Shown here one piece after another: positions 56,065 through 64,000 of a stretch of 64,000 nt of DNA. The notes under the pieces were generated by a model. That model had not been told where the DNA came from. It ran no database searches and saw only the letters and a list, made by a program, of their open reading frames with translations. Within the stretch, counting starts at the first letter, position 1. Each line of letters begins with the position of its first letter. This stretch comes from CAYFRC01 sp050946115 (GTDB lineage Bacteria; Bacillota; Clostridia; Christensenellales; Aristaeellaceae), in contig JBMNUF010000002.1 in assembly GCA_050946115.1 (NCBI GenBank), positions 124,001 to 188,000 of the forward strand. Reading direction: 5' to 3'. A program made the translations under genes and the position numbers.

Positions 56065-57657
56065 TTAGTACGCTTCCACGTTCAGCGTGCGGCAGTTGAT
56101 CTCCGTGAGTTCCGCAAGGCCGTAGCTCTCCAGCTGTGCGCAGTACGCCGCCCAAGAGTCGTCGTTCAGCTCCGTTTCGCCGGATACGAACTGGGCGATC
56201 ATGCTCTTCACATAGCTGTTGATGTCCGTGGTCAGGATGGATGAACGCGCGACATCCGCCTCGTTCGTCGCCCAGACCTTAACAAAGGTGTCGTTCAGGT
56301 ACGGCTCGTAGAGCGCGTCGCACATATCGTTGTAGCTGGGCTCCACCTCGTCCTTGCCGAACGGGAGCACCTTCGCGTCGTGATACCAGCGTGGCAGGGA
56401 CTGCGTGAAGAGATAGCCCCAGCTGTTGGCGGTTTCAAATTCCTCCGTCCACTCGCTCTTGTCGAGCTCGCGATACAGGCCCACGTCCAGCTTCTCAATG
56501 CTGACGCCGAGAAGACCCGACTGAGACTGCACGGAGTTCTCCTCTTCGAAGAGGTTGTCGAACCAGCGCAGGATGATGGCCTTCTTGGTGTCGTCGCAGT
56601 TGTCGGTCACCGCCATCTGCGTGCGGAACAGGGTCACGCCGTAGGAATTGCGGTGGAACAGCGGCGCGTCGCAGCCCTTGAGCACCGGCAGCGGCTGGAA
56701 CTGGGTCTCGCCGTACTGCTCATATTCGGGGGTATTCTTTTCGTAATTGGGGATGAAGTCGCCCGGGCCATACGCGATGGATACGCCGTACAGGTCCTGG
56801 TTGCCCTTCGCCTTCCACGTCTCGAGGTCGTGCGTGAAGATCTCCGGGTCGATCAGGTTGTTGGCGTACAGGTCCGCGAAGAACTCCAGCATCTGCCTGT
56901 AAGCATCGGTGTTCGCGCTGAAAGAGAGCTTTCCGTCCACCAGCGCGAAGTACGGATAGTCCGTGTTGCCGACGGCATCCACGCCATACCAGCCCGCGCA
57001 CATGCCGAGGTTCAGGTTGTTGGGGTCGCCCGAGAAGGGGATCTCGTCGTCCGCAATGCCGTTGCCGTTGGCATCGTTGTCGCGGAACGCGATGAGCACT
57101 TCCTTGAGCTCTTCCGGCGTGGTGGGCATCGCAAGCCCGAGGTTGTCCAGCCAGCGCTGGTTGATATACGGCTTAAAGGTGACCAGCGGCTCACTTACGA
57201 CGTAGGGGACGGAATAGATATGCCCGTCCGGCAGCGTCATGGAATCGCGCACGCCCGGAATCTCGAGCACCTGCTTGATCATCGGGCAGTATGCTTCGAT
57301 CGCATCTTCCAGCGGCAGGAAGGTGCCCTCGCCCATGCCCAGATCGAGGATGTCCTTCGTCCCCAAAAGCCAGCCCGCGATGACGTCCGGATAGTCGCCC
57401 GTGGAGAGGGCGATATTCATCTTCTCAAGTGCGGCCTGATAGGGGTAAAGGTCCAGGTCCACATGTACGTTGGTCTGCGCCTCGAGCATGTCGTAGATGA
57501 GCGCATGGTCTTCCACGGTGTAGCTGTCGTCCACCATCAGGGAGAAGGTGTACTTTTCGTCGGTAATCGGCAGTCCCTCGGGGTTGAACGCGTCGGCAAA
57601 CGCCGTAACGCTCCCGAGAAGCAATGCGAAAACCAGGATCAGCGCCAGTTTCTTCAT
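56065..57657 (-). CDS. Extracellular sugar-binding protein of second ABC importer
   Basis: 530 aa. Signal peptide to about residue 21 (T-A-F-A). L-E-A-Q-T-N-V-H-V-D-L, S-T-G-D-Y-P-D-V-I-A-G and L-P-D-G-H-I-Y-S-V-P-Y fit the LplA-type solute-binding family. Residues 193-204 (D-N-D-A-N-G-N-G-I-A-D-D) form a Ca-binding-like loop like the one in the first importer. Last gene of the LplB-LplC-SBP run, with a hairpin between it and the permease. AAGGAGGG precedes the ATG. Substrate unknown. Confidence 0.93.
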   Translation of the reverse strand: MKKLALILVFALLLGSVTAFADAFNPEGLPITDEKYTFSLMVDDSYTVEDHALIYDMLEAQTNVHVDLDLYPYQAALEKMNIALSTGDYPDVIAGWLLGTKDILDLGMGEGTFLPLEDAIEAYCPMIKQVLEIPGVRDSMTLPDGHIYSVPYVVSEPLVTFKPYINQRWLDNLGLAMPTTPEELKEVLIAFRDNDANGNGIADDEIPFSGDPNNLNLGMCAGWYGVDAVGNTDYPYFALVDGKLSFSANTDAYRQMLEFFADLYANNLIDPEIFTHDLETWKAKGNQDLYGVSIAYGPGDFIPNYEKNTPEYEQYGETQFQPLPVLKGCDAPLFHRNSYGVTLFRTQMAVTDNCDDTKKAIILRWFDNLFEEENSVQSQSGLLGVSIEKLDVGLYRELDKSEWTEEFETANSWGYLFTQSLPRWYHDAKVLPFGKDEVEPSYNDMCDALYEPYLNDTFVKVWATNEADVARSSILTTDINSYVKSMIAQFVSGETELNDDSWAAYCAQLESYGLAELTEINCRTLNVEAY

Positions 57658-57670
57658 TAGGAAACCCTCC

Positions 57671-57699
57671 TTATTGTTCTATAGCAACGCCGTGCGGCG
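57671..57699 (-). promoter_or_regulatory. Intercistronic hairpin and GAACAATAA element before the second binding-protein gene
   Basis: Minus strand: CGCCG-CA-CGGCG (57699-57688), then GAACAATAA (57679-57671), then the ribosome site. It parallels 21321-21344 of the first importer. Confidence 0.45.
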
Positions 57700-57711
57700 C
57701 TACTTTCGCAA

Positions 57712-58620
57712 TTATCCCTTGACAGAGCCGATCATTACGCCCTTGACGAAGTGCTTCTGCACAAAGGGGTAGATGATCAGAACCGGTACCGAGGAAACGA
57801 TGATCAGGGAGAACTTCATCATTTCCTTGAGCGCCTCCAGGCGCTCCTTTTCGCGAAGCTCTTCTTCCGTATAGGCGGTCTTCGTCATGCTGATGCTGTT
57901 TTGCAGCAGGATGTTGCGCAGCTCCAGCTGCAGGGGCCATTTTTCCCTGTCGTTGATGTAGATCAGCGCGCTGAAATAGCTGTTCCAGTGCCCCACGCCG
58001 TAATACAGGAACAGGATCGCCGTGATCGCGCCCGAAAGCGGCAGCGCGATGTACACGAAGAATCGGGTGTTCCCGCAGCCGTCGAGCTTTGCCGCCTCCA
58101 TCAGTTCCTGCGGAATGTTCGTGATGAAGAACGTCCGTCCGACGATCATGTTATATACGCCCAAAGCCCCCGGAATCACCAGCGCCCACATCGTATTGAG
58201 CAGCCCCGTGTTCCTGACGACGAGGTAGGTGGGAATCATGCCGCCGCCGATGAACATGGTGATCAGGTAGAAGAACGTGATGGGCTTGCGCAGCACGAAG
58301 TCCTTCCGGCTGAGTGCGTAGGAAGTCGGCAGCGTCACCGCGAGGTTGATCGAGACGCCGACCGCCGTATACAGCAGCGAATTCAAGAAACCGCGCACGA
58401 TGGTGTCCGATTCGAACACTTTCGAGTATCCGTCCAGCGTAAAGCCGATGGGGAAAAACGTCACATGCCCCGATGCGACCGCTATGGGATCGGAGAAAGA
58501 AGATATGACGACGAAATAGAGCGGGTAGGCGACGACCAGAAACAGGATCGTCAGTAAGATAAATATTACTGCGTCAAAAATGACGTCGCCCCTGCATCGT
58601 CCGATTTTGCGATTATCCAT
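57712..58620 (-). CDS. LplC/YtcP-type carbohydrate ABC transporter permease (second importer)
   Basis: 302 aa, six helices. G-G-G-M-I-P-T-Y-L, EAA loop E-L-M-E-A-A-K-L-D-G-C-G and C-terminal V-K-G-V-M-I-G-S-V-K-G. A short acidic insertion (T-E-E-E-L-R-E-K-E-R) lies before the last helix, where its counterpart at 20.4 kb has Ser/Gly/Ala. It pairs with the LplB-like protein 12 nt upstream. Confidence 0.93.
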   Translation of the reverse strand: MDNRKIGRCRGDVIFDAVIFILLTILFLVVAYPLYFVVISSFSDPIAVASGHVTFFPIGFTLDGYSKVFESDTIVRGFLNSLLYTAVGVSINLAVTLPTSYALSRKDFVLRKPITFFYLITMFIGGGMIPTYLVVRNTGLLNTMWALVIPGALGVYNMIVGRTFFITNIPQELMEAAKLDGCGNTRFFVYIALPLSGAITAILFLYYGVGHWNSYFSALIYINDREKWPLQLELRNILLQNSISMTKTAYTEEELREKERLEALKEMMKFSLIIVSSVPVLIIYPFVQKHFVKGVMIGSVKG

Positions 58621-58632
58621 GTTGTCGCCCCC

Positions 58633-59577
58633 TTACCAAAGACTGTATTCCGAGAGTTGACCGGTGATCGCGTTGACCGTGAGCAGAAGGATCGAGTTGA
58701 CCACCGCGTTGAACAGGTTTATCGCCGTCGAGAAGGAAAGGTCGCGGTTCACAAGGCCGACCTTGTACACATAGGTGGAGATGATCTCGCTCACGCCGAT
58801 GTTGAGGTCGTTTTGCAGCGCGTATGCCTTTTCAAAGCCGACGGATAGGATAGAGCCGCAGTTCAAAATCAGAAGCATCGTTATGGTTGGAAACAGAAAC
58901 GGCAGGTCGATGTGGAGCACTCGCTGGAATTTCGTCGCGCCGTCCACAAGCGCCGCCTCGTGGAATTCGGGGCTGACGCCCGAGAGCGCGGCGAAGTAAA
59001 TGACGGAAGACCAGCCCATGCCCTGCCATACGCCCGACCACACGTAGATGTGGCGCCACATATAGCTCTTGCCCATGAAGTTGATGCTCTCGTGCCCGAG
59101 CATGCGGATGACGGTGTTCACCACGCCGACTCTGGGCGACAGGAACAAGATCAACATACCGCACATGACGACCGTCGAGATAAAGTGCGGCGCGTAGGTT
59201 ACCGCCTGAATCACCTTGCGATATCTTTTGTGCCGGAACGAATTGAGCATCAGCGCCAGCAGCACCGCCATGGGAAACGACGCTGCGAGGCTGTACACGC
59301 TCAAGATCAGCGTGTTGCTGATGGTCGTCCACGCGTTGGCGGAGCGGAAAAAACGCTCAAAGTTCGCCAGTCCCACCCAATCGCTGCCCCAAATGCCCTT
59401 CTTCAACTTGTAGTTGCGGAAGGCAATCTGGATGCCGTAGATCGGGATATAGTGGTATATCGTTGTGATGATTATGCCCGGCAGGCAGAAGAAAAGAAGA
59501 TCCCAGTTGCCGCGCATTTTGGCAAAAAAGCCGTGCTTTTCACCTCTCACAACCGCTTTTCCGTCGGTCAAGGTCAT
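58633..59577 (-). CDS. LplB-type sugar ABC transporter permease (second importer)
   Basis: 314 aa. Starts with a 20-residue cytoplasmic segment, then the W-D-L-L-F-F-C-L-P-G helix, P-I-Y-G-I-Q-I-A-F, EAA loop H-E-A-A-L-V-D-G-A-T and the terminal S-E-Y-S-L-W. Two in-frame ATGs three codons apart; the second has GGAGA 9 nt upstream and is taken. First gene of the operon and divergent from the AraC regulator, which likely controls it. No ATPase gene. Confidence 0.93.
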   Translation of the reverse strand: MTLTDGKAVVRGEKHGFFAKMRGNWDLLFFCLPGIIITTIYHYIPIYGIQIAFRNYKLKKGIWGSDWVGLANFERFFRSANAWTTISNTLILSVYSLAASFPMAVLLALMLNSFRHKRYRKVIQAVTYAPHFISTVVMCGMLILFLSPRVGVVNTVIRMLGHESINFMGKSYMWRHIYVWSGVWQGMGWSSVIYFAALSGVSPEFHEAALVDGATKFQRVLHIDLPFLFPTITMLLILNCGSILSVGFEKAYALQNDLNIGVSEIISTYVYKVGLVNRDLSFSTAINLFNAVVNSILLLTVNAITGQLSEYSLW

Positions 59578-59644
59578 TCCCTCCATTCTCCGTGTGTTAA
59601 TTTTTTCGGTTCGCGGGGATACGTGTAGAAAAATCCTTTCTGTT

Positions 59645-59699
59645 ATTATATACTATTAGTATACTTTATCATTATATACTTTGTACAGAATAATGAAAA
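59645..59699 (-). promoter_or_regulatory. Promoter and direct repeats in the AraC/importer intergenic region
   Basis: Minus strand TTTTCA (59699-59694), 17 nt, TATAAT (59676-59671). The decamer ATTATATACT occurs twice on the plus strand (59645-59654 and 59671-59680), 26 nt apart, one overlapping the -10. Such direct repeats are typical AraC-family binding sites. Confidence 0.5.
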
Positions 59700-59762
59700 G
59701 ACATTATTTTGTCCAATATTGACACAATGTTGCCATAAGGGCCCCGAAAGGAGGGATTCCCC

Positions 59763-60626
59763 GTGCGAAAAAGCAGCGCACTGTACGAGTCGCCGGTATA
59801 CGATGATCCGTCGTTTCCCATTGTTTTCCATCGCGACGCGATGAACGAAAAGCGCCCGAGCGTATACGCCAACTGGCACAAGGGCATTGAGGTATTGTAT
59901 TGCGTGTCGGGGAGCGGGCAGCTTCTCGTGAACGCGGAGACGATCCCCTTTGCCGCCGGCGACATCCTCGCGATCGATTCCAACGCGCTGCACTCCCTGT
60001 CTGCGACGGGCAGGTGCGATTATTACTGCATGATCGTCGAGCCGGAAGCGCTGGCTCGATACGGCCTGCCGACGGAGAAGAGCATCTCCTCCCGCGTCGA
60101 AAGGCCCGATCTCGCCTTTCTGTATCAGACCATCATCGCGGAGATGGAGGCGCAAAGGCCGTTTTACAAGTGCGCGGTCATGGGCTTCGTGCTGTGCCTG
60201 TTTGCGGAACTGTACAGAATGCGCGTCTCGGCGGAGAAAGACGCCGCCTCGCACATCTCTACCGCCGCGTATGAGGGGCTCTTGCAGGCCCTCTCCTACA
60301 TCCGGACGCACTTTCGGGAGAAGATCTCCATCGACACCCTGTGCAGAAACGTAGGCATGAGCAAGTACTATTTTTGCCGTACATTCAAGCGATATACCGG
60401 CTTTTCGCCCATCCGCTATATCAACACCCTGAAATGCAACCATGCGCGCAAGCTTTTGATATCGGGCGTCGCGAACGTCTCCGAAGCCGCGCTCGCCGTG
60501 GGCATCGAAAACCTGTCTTATTTCTCCCGCCTGTATCGAAACATCATCGGGTCGAGCCCGTCTGACGATGCGCTGTTCAAGGAGCGCAGGCGCAAAGCCG
60601 CCGACAGACTGTTTTCGGAAAAATGA
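59763..60626 (+). CDS. AraC-family transcriptional regulator
   Basis: 287 aa. N-terminal cupin-like sugar-sensing domain (H-K-G-I-E-V-L-Y-C-V-S-G-S-G, then F-A-A-G-D-I-L-A-I-D). The C-terminal double HTH begins near residue 180 (Y-I-R-T-H-F-R-E-K-I-S-I-D-T-L) with C-R-T-F-K-R-Y-T-G-F-S-P-I-R-Y-I and G-I-E-N-L-S-Y-F-S-R-L-Y-R. The start is GTG with AAAGGAGGG upstream. Divergent from the importer operon, so probably its activator in response to the imported sugar. Confidence 0.93.
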   Translation: MRKSSALYESPVYDDPSFPIVFHRDAMNEKRPSVYANWHKGIEVLYCVSGSGQLLVNAETIPFAAGDILAIDSNALHSLSATGRCDYYCMIVEPEALARYGLPTEKSISSRVERPDLAFLYQTIIAEMEAQRPFYKCAVMGFVLCLFAELYRMRVSAEKDAASHISTAAYEGLLQALSYIRTHFREKISIDTLCRNVGMSKYYFCRTFKRYTGFSPIRYINTLKCNHARKLLISGVANVSEAALAVGIENLSYFSRLYRNIIGSSPSDDALFKERRRKAADRLFSEK

Positions 60627-60645
60627 CCCCGCACCGTATAGATGC

Positions 60646-60677
60646 AAAAAAGAGCCCGCTGTTCAGGCTCTTTTTTT
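60646..60677. terminator. Bidirectional terminator between araC-type gene and ADP-ribosylglycohydrolase gene
   Basis: AGAGCC (60651-60656) pairs with GGCTCT (60666-60671), followed by seven or more T on the plus strand and by six T on the minus strand. Confidence 0.88.
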
Positions 60678-60699
60678 GTTACGCCGAACGAACCATCCG

Positions 60700-62157
60700 T
60701 CAGCCTGCGATTCGGATCGGAACCAGAATCGGGGTGGGCCGTCCCGCACAGAGCACCTGCAACACCAGATGGTTCGCCGCTTCGACCCTTTCGCCCGCGT
60801 AGATCGTAAATCTCGCGGACGCCGCCTGCGTAAACGTGGAGTGCAGCGCGGGCGTGAAGAGGTTTTTCGCGCAGTCCACGCTCCAACCCTCGGGCGCCAT
60901 GAAGGAGAGGCGATAGCGCTTCTGCTCCGGCATGGTATGCGCGCGAATCACGATCTCGCCGCAAACCGTGCCGTTCGGCTCGACCGCGGGTTTGTCGTCG
61001 AAATTGACGATGACATCCGCATAGATGCCTTCGATGCTGTAGGAATACTGCTTGCGCGATGCGAGCGTTTCCACAAATTTGCGGCCGTAAAAGTCCTCCG
61101 CCTTGACGGACGAGAAATCGTTCGCATCGCCGATGGCAAGTTTCACGGTGCCGTTCATCACATCGTCGTTATTGGGGCGCAGGGTGCTCGGCAACAGGCT
61201 CATCACGCAATCGGTCAATTCCGTGCAGGTCTTCGGGAACCGTCCGTGTCCGTTGGTGATGCAGATGGACTTGATCTCGTCTCCGATATAGGCGCGCCAA
61301 TCCTCGGGGATGACCGCCATGCCGCCCATGATGCCCAGAAGCGCGCCGACCGTGGCACCCGTGCAGTCGGTGTCGTCGCCGCAGTTCACGGCGATGAGGA
61401 TGGACTGCTTGAAATCGCATTCGGCATAGAGGATGCCCAGTACGCAGAACGCGACGTTCGCGGGCGCCTGGAACCAGCCGAGGTCGCGACTGTCTTCGAC
61501 GACCATCTCACGGCATTCCTTCCACGAAACGCCGTCCGCATGCGCCTTCATGACCAGCCGAACCGCGCGCGCGACGCGGCAGTCCTCGGGAATCTTGCTG
61601 AGCCCGATCTGAAGCAGCGCATCGAAATCGTCAATGATGTATGCGGCACTTTCCATCGCCGCCACGAAGATCGCGGCATAGGTGCCCTCGCCAAAGCCGT
61701 GGTCCACACTGGCATCCTCATATGCCAAGCGAATCGCCTTCTCCGGCATTCCGGGGTACAGGCTCGCCCAAATCTCGGTGCGGATCCACGCGCCGTTGGA
61801 GTGCTTCCATTCCTCGTTGTTGATTTCGCCGGACATGGGCGGCAGCACGCCGTCGCGCATGTTCGCCTTGCACACGCCGTATTCGTTCCAGTGCGGCGTG
61901 ATCCACGACACCCAGTATTCGCCCAAAATCTTGCTGTTGATCGCGTCCGCGCCGAGCTCGTTCACGGCGCGCAGCCATACAAGCTGCAGGTCCAAATCGT
62001 CGTTGGGCAGGGGCTCGCCGGGTTTGGAATTGAAGCCCTTTACGTCCTGCACCTCGCGCTTGCCCTCGTACGGCGTACCGATCGTGCCGCCGATGTTCTT
62101 GCCGAGCCAGCAGGCGTAAATGCGGTCCCTGAGATAGTCTTTACCGAACCGAATCAT
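60700..62157 (-). CDS. ADP-ribosylglycohydrolase family protein with extra C-terminal domain
   Basis: 485 aa; the family domain is usually about 300 aa. Metal-binding motifs N-D-D-L-D-L-Q-L near residue 52 and G-D-D-T-D-C-T-G-A near 270 are in place, with the R-I-Y-A-C-W-L-G-K-N-I-G-G start. A beta-rich domain of about 150 residues follows from about residue 335. The family removes ADP-ribose from proteins or splits related N-glycosides. GGGGGAGG is 6 nt before the ATG. Next to an Opp-type importer, so perhaps it handles an imported nucleoside-like substrate; that is inference. Confidence 0.88.
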   Translation of the reverse strand: MIRFGKDYLRDRIYACWLGKNIGGTIGTPYEGKREVQDVKGFNSKPGEPLPNDDLDLQLVWLRAVNELGADAINSKILGEYWVSWITPHWNEYGVCKANMRDGVLPPMSGEINNEEWKHSNGAWIRTEIWASLYPGMPEKAIRLAYEDASVDHGFGEGTYAAIFVAAMESAAYIIDDFDALLQIGLSKIPEDCRVARAVRLVMKAHADGVSWKECREMVVEDSRDLGWFQAPANVAFCVLGILYAECDFKQSILIAVNCGDDTDCTGATVGALLGIMGGMAVIPEDWRAYIGDEIKSICITNGHGRFPKTCTELTDCVMSLLPSTLRPNNDDVMNGTVKLAIGDANDFSSVKAEDFYGRKFVETLASRKQYSYSIEGIYADVIVNFDDKPAVEPNGTVCGEIVIRAHTMPEQKRYRLSFMAPEGWSVDCAKNLFTPALHSTFTQAASARFTIYAGERVEAANHLVLQVLCAGRPTPILVPIRIAG

Positions 62158-62202
62158 ATGCATCCTCCCCCTTGTTCTGCGGCTTTGGCCGCGATTGTTC
62201 GA

Positions 62203-63411
62203 TTATAGATACGGGTCCGCCGCGTCCCTGAGTCCGTCGCCGACGAAATTGAACGCCATGACCGTGATGATGACGAAAACTCCGGGAATCAGCGTCCACG
62301 GATACAGCGCAACGTTTCGGAACTTCTGCGCGTCCGCCAAAAGCACGCCCCACGAAACCGCCGGCGCGCGCAGGCCGAGCCCGAGGAACGACAGCGACGT
62401 TTCGCCGAGGATCATGCCCGGGATGGACAGCGACAGGGAAGCTATCAAATGGCTTGTGAACATGGGCACCATGTGCTTCCAGATGATGCGGAAGTTGCTC
62501 GCGCCGGATACGCGCGCCGCGCGCACGAAATCCTCATTTTTCAGCGACAAGAATTTGCTGCGCACCGTGCGGGCAAGGCCGGGCCAACCGAGCAGGGAGA
62601 GAATGAGCGTGATGCAGAAGTAGGTGCGCGTCACGGGCCAGTTGGAGGGCACCGCCGCCGCAAGCGACATCCACAGCGGGATGGTCGGAAGCGAAATGGT
62701 AAAATCGATGATGCGCTGGATGACGACATCCGTCGCGCCGCCGAGGTAGCCCGAAAGACCGCCCAGCAGCAACCCCAACACGAACGACAGCATCACGCCG
62801 ACCAACCCGACCGTGCAGGAGATCTGCGCGCCGCACATGGTGCGGGAGAACAGGTCGCGCCCCGCCTGATCGGTGCCGAAGAGGAAGATGCCGTAGACGC
62901 CGCCGTCTTCATCGGTCGTCTTGTGGAGGCCGAACAGGTGCATATCGCAGTCGAACAGGCCCATAAGCTTATAGGGCGTACCCCTTACAAACAGGCTCAC
63001 GTATTCCTTCTTTTCGAGGTTCTCCTCGTACATCGGCAGGAAGGTGACGGGGTCGTAGGAAGGCACCAATTCGTACACGAAGGGGCGGAGGGAGAAATTG
63101 CCCTCCGAATCGATCCAGTGCATGCCCTTGGGCGCCATATTGGTCAGGCCGGGGTTGTATTCGTTTTTGCCGTATGGCGCGATGAAATCCGCAAACATCG
63201 CCATCAGATAAATCAGAATCAGGAAGATGAAGCCAACGACCGCCAGGCGATTGCGCTTGAATCGCATGACCGTCAGCTTGAACTGGGAGGCGACGTAAAT
63301 CTCATCCACCTTGCGCTCGCTCTGCGTCTTGTAGGCGGCTCTGCGGCGCCTCATCTCGCGGCGGCTGACTTTCTGCAGACCTTTGATCTCTTCGTCGAAT
63401 TCCTTCCGCAT
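62203..63411 (-). CDS. OppC/DppC-type ABC transporter permease
   Basis: 402 aa. The N-terminal cytoplasmic part (about 50 residues, R-R-E-M-R-R-R-R) is followed by helix 1 and a large outside loop with Pro/Tyr-rich segments of about 100 residues. Then come F-G-T-D-Q-A-G-R-D-L-F-S-R (OppC signature) and the EAA loop E-D-F-V-R-A-A-R-V-S-G-A. C-terminus F-V-G-D-G-L-R-D-A-A-D-P. Longer than usual (300 aa) because of the outside loop. It starts after the OppB-like gene; ATG with AAGGGGGTG upstream. Imports peptides or nickel-like or sugar substrates. Confidence 0.92.
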   Translation of the reverse strand: MRKEFDEEIKGLQKVSRREMRRRRAAYKTQSERKVDEIYVASQFKLTVMRFKRNRLAVVGFIFLILIYLMAMFADFIAPYGKNEYNPGLTNMAPKGMHWIDSEGNFSLRPFVYELVPSYDPVTFLPMYEENLEKKEYVSLFVRGTPYKLMGLFDCDMHLFGLHKTTDEDGGVYGIFLFGTDQAGRDLFSRTMCGAQISCTVGLVGVMLSFVLGLLLGGLSGYLGGATDVVIQRIIDFTISLPTIPLWMSLAAAVPSNWPVTRTYFCITLILSLLGWPGLARTVRSKFLSLKNEDFVRAARVSGASNFRIIWKHMVPMFTSHLIASLSLSIPGMILGETSLSFLGLGLRAPAVSWGVLLADAQKFRNVALYPWTLIPGVFVIITVMAFNFVGDGLRDAADPYL

Positions 63412-63424
63412 TCGGTCCACCCCC

Positions 63425-64000
63425 TTACATCGAGCTGCGGATGCGCGGATCCGTCACAGCCAACAGGATATCGGAAATCAGCGTGCCTATCATCGCCAAA
63501 ACGCCCATCAGGAAAACGATCGAGCCCGCGAGGTACATATCCTGGTTTTGCAGCGCGTTAATCAGCAGCGGCCCGATCGTCGGCAGGTTCAGCACCTGCG
63601 ACAGGATGGTCTGACCCGAGATCAGCCCGGGCAGCAGCCAGCCGACCGTGGAGATGAACGGAATCAGCGCGATGCGCACGGGGTACTTGATCAAAAGCTT
63701 CATATGGCTGACGCCCTTGGCTTTCGCGGTCTTGACGTAGGGCTTGGAGAGCTCCTCCATCAGGTTTGCGCGGAAGGTTTTGAAAAGGCCCGCCGTGCCT
63801 GTGACCGCGATGACCAACAGCGGAATCCAAACGTGGTTGAGCATATCCTTGAACTTCGCCATAGACCACGGCTGCATCGCAAATTCATCGCTGAACAGGC
63901 CGCCGGCGTATTTGTGCGTCGCCAAAAAATACGCATACATTATCATGATCGCCAACAGAAATTCCGGAACCGATATGCCGAAAAAACTGATGCCGGTAAA
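63425..64000 (-). CDS. OppB/DppB-type ABC transporter permease, partial
   Basis: C-terminal 191 residues of a permease cut by the right edge; the start lies beyond the window. S-F-F-G-I-S-V-P-E-F-L, the EAA loop Y-V-K-T-A-K-A-K-G-V and the final L-L-A-V-T-D-P-R-I-R match OppB. The reading frame is open to the last base. It pairs with the OppC-like gene 13 nt downstream. Binding protein and ATPases are probably further upstream. Confidence 0.9.
   Translation of the reverse strand, partial: FTGISFFGISVPEFLLAIMIMYAYFLATHKYAGGLFSDEFAMQPWSMAKFKDMLNHVWIPLLVIAVTGTAGLFKTFRANLMEELSKPYVKTAKAKGVSHMKLLIKYPVRIALIPFISTVGWLLPGLISGQTILSQVLNLPTIGPLLINALQNQDMYLAGSIVFLMGVLAMIGTLISDILLAVTDPRIRSSM

Noticed and set aside
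60568..62208. 546-codon open frame on the plus strand
   Set aside because: Antisense to the ADP-ribosylglycohydrolase gene, which has its metal motifs and ribosome site.
1..64000. tRNA, rRNA, tmRNA or SRP RNA genes
   Set aside because: No T-loop or anticodon-arm patterns or conserved rRNA segments were seen on either strand when reading the intergenic regions.

Overview
The window is a GC-rich (roughly 60 percent by eye) bacterial chromosome segment. The conserved cluster thrS-plsX-acpP-rnc-smc-ftsY, a T-box leader in front of thrS, LplB/YtcP-type sugar ABC permeases, strong AAGGAGG-type ribosome binding sites and frequent TTG starts all point to Bacillota, class Clostridia, most likely an uncultured carbohydrate-degrading gut lineage (Christensenellales-like). 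That placement is inferred from gene content, not from a marker-gene comparison. There are no tRNA or rRNA genes, no CRISPR array, no insertion sequence and no phage genes.

Left part (1-15.7 kb, all minus strand). A MacAB/YknXYZ-type export operon runs 8.5 kb to 1: an ECF-transporter S component, three consecutive HlyD-like adaptor proteins, one double-FtsX permease and two ATPases. The second ATPase carries an AbrB/SpoVT-like DNA-binding hairpin at its C-terminus. Upstream of it a second operon encodes an SGNH hydrolase, a GH2 glycosidase, a sugar isomerase-like TIM barrel, RecD2 helicase and ComF. Its promoter shares a palindromic -35 hexamer with the divergent promoter of a TrmH-type RNA methyltransferase.

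Middle part (16-38.7 kb). A secreted protein built from six F-x-G-x-W repeats follows a nitroreductase, with a terminator hairpin directly against its ribosome binding site. Next come a three-gene oligosaccharide ABC importer (no ATPase), a phosphopantetheinyl transferase, a DapA-family aldolase, an E2-like acyltransferase whose catalytic His is Glu, tgt, yajC and a second nitroreductase. A threonine-type T-box leader then precedes thrS-plsX-acpP-rnc-smc-ftsY-pfkB-hom. No terminator is visible inside this 10.6 kb run, so it may be one transcript that starts with a Thr-tRNA sensor and ends with a threonine-biosynthesis gene.

Foreign-looking island (38.7-42.2 kb). Base composition drops visibly. 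It holds a secreted class-3 lipase with an RTX-type Ca-binding segment, three 24-residue repeats, two Asp/Tyr-rich linkers and two copies of a C-terminal domain. A small membrane ORF lies before it and another after it.

Right part (42.2-64 kb). Small catabolic genes come first: two alpha/beta hydrolases, an amidohydrolase, a BadF-type sugar kinase, a DEDDh exonuclease, a PatB-type C-S lyase, a URO-D family protein and a GH32 fructosidase. These are followed by a divergent MnmA-like thiouridylase, a TVP38 membrane protein and two paralogous CNNM/CorC transporters separated by GC-rich hairpins. Last come a second LplB/LplC/SBP importer with a divergent AraC regulator, an ADP-ribosylglycohydrolase with an extra C-terminal domain, and the start of an Opp/Dpp-type importer cut by the window edge. 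The two sugar importers presumably share an ATPase encoded elsewhere.
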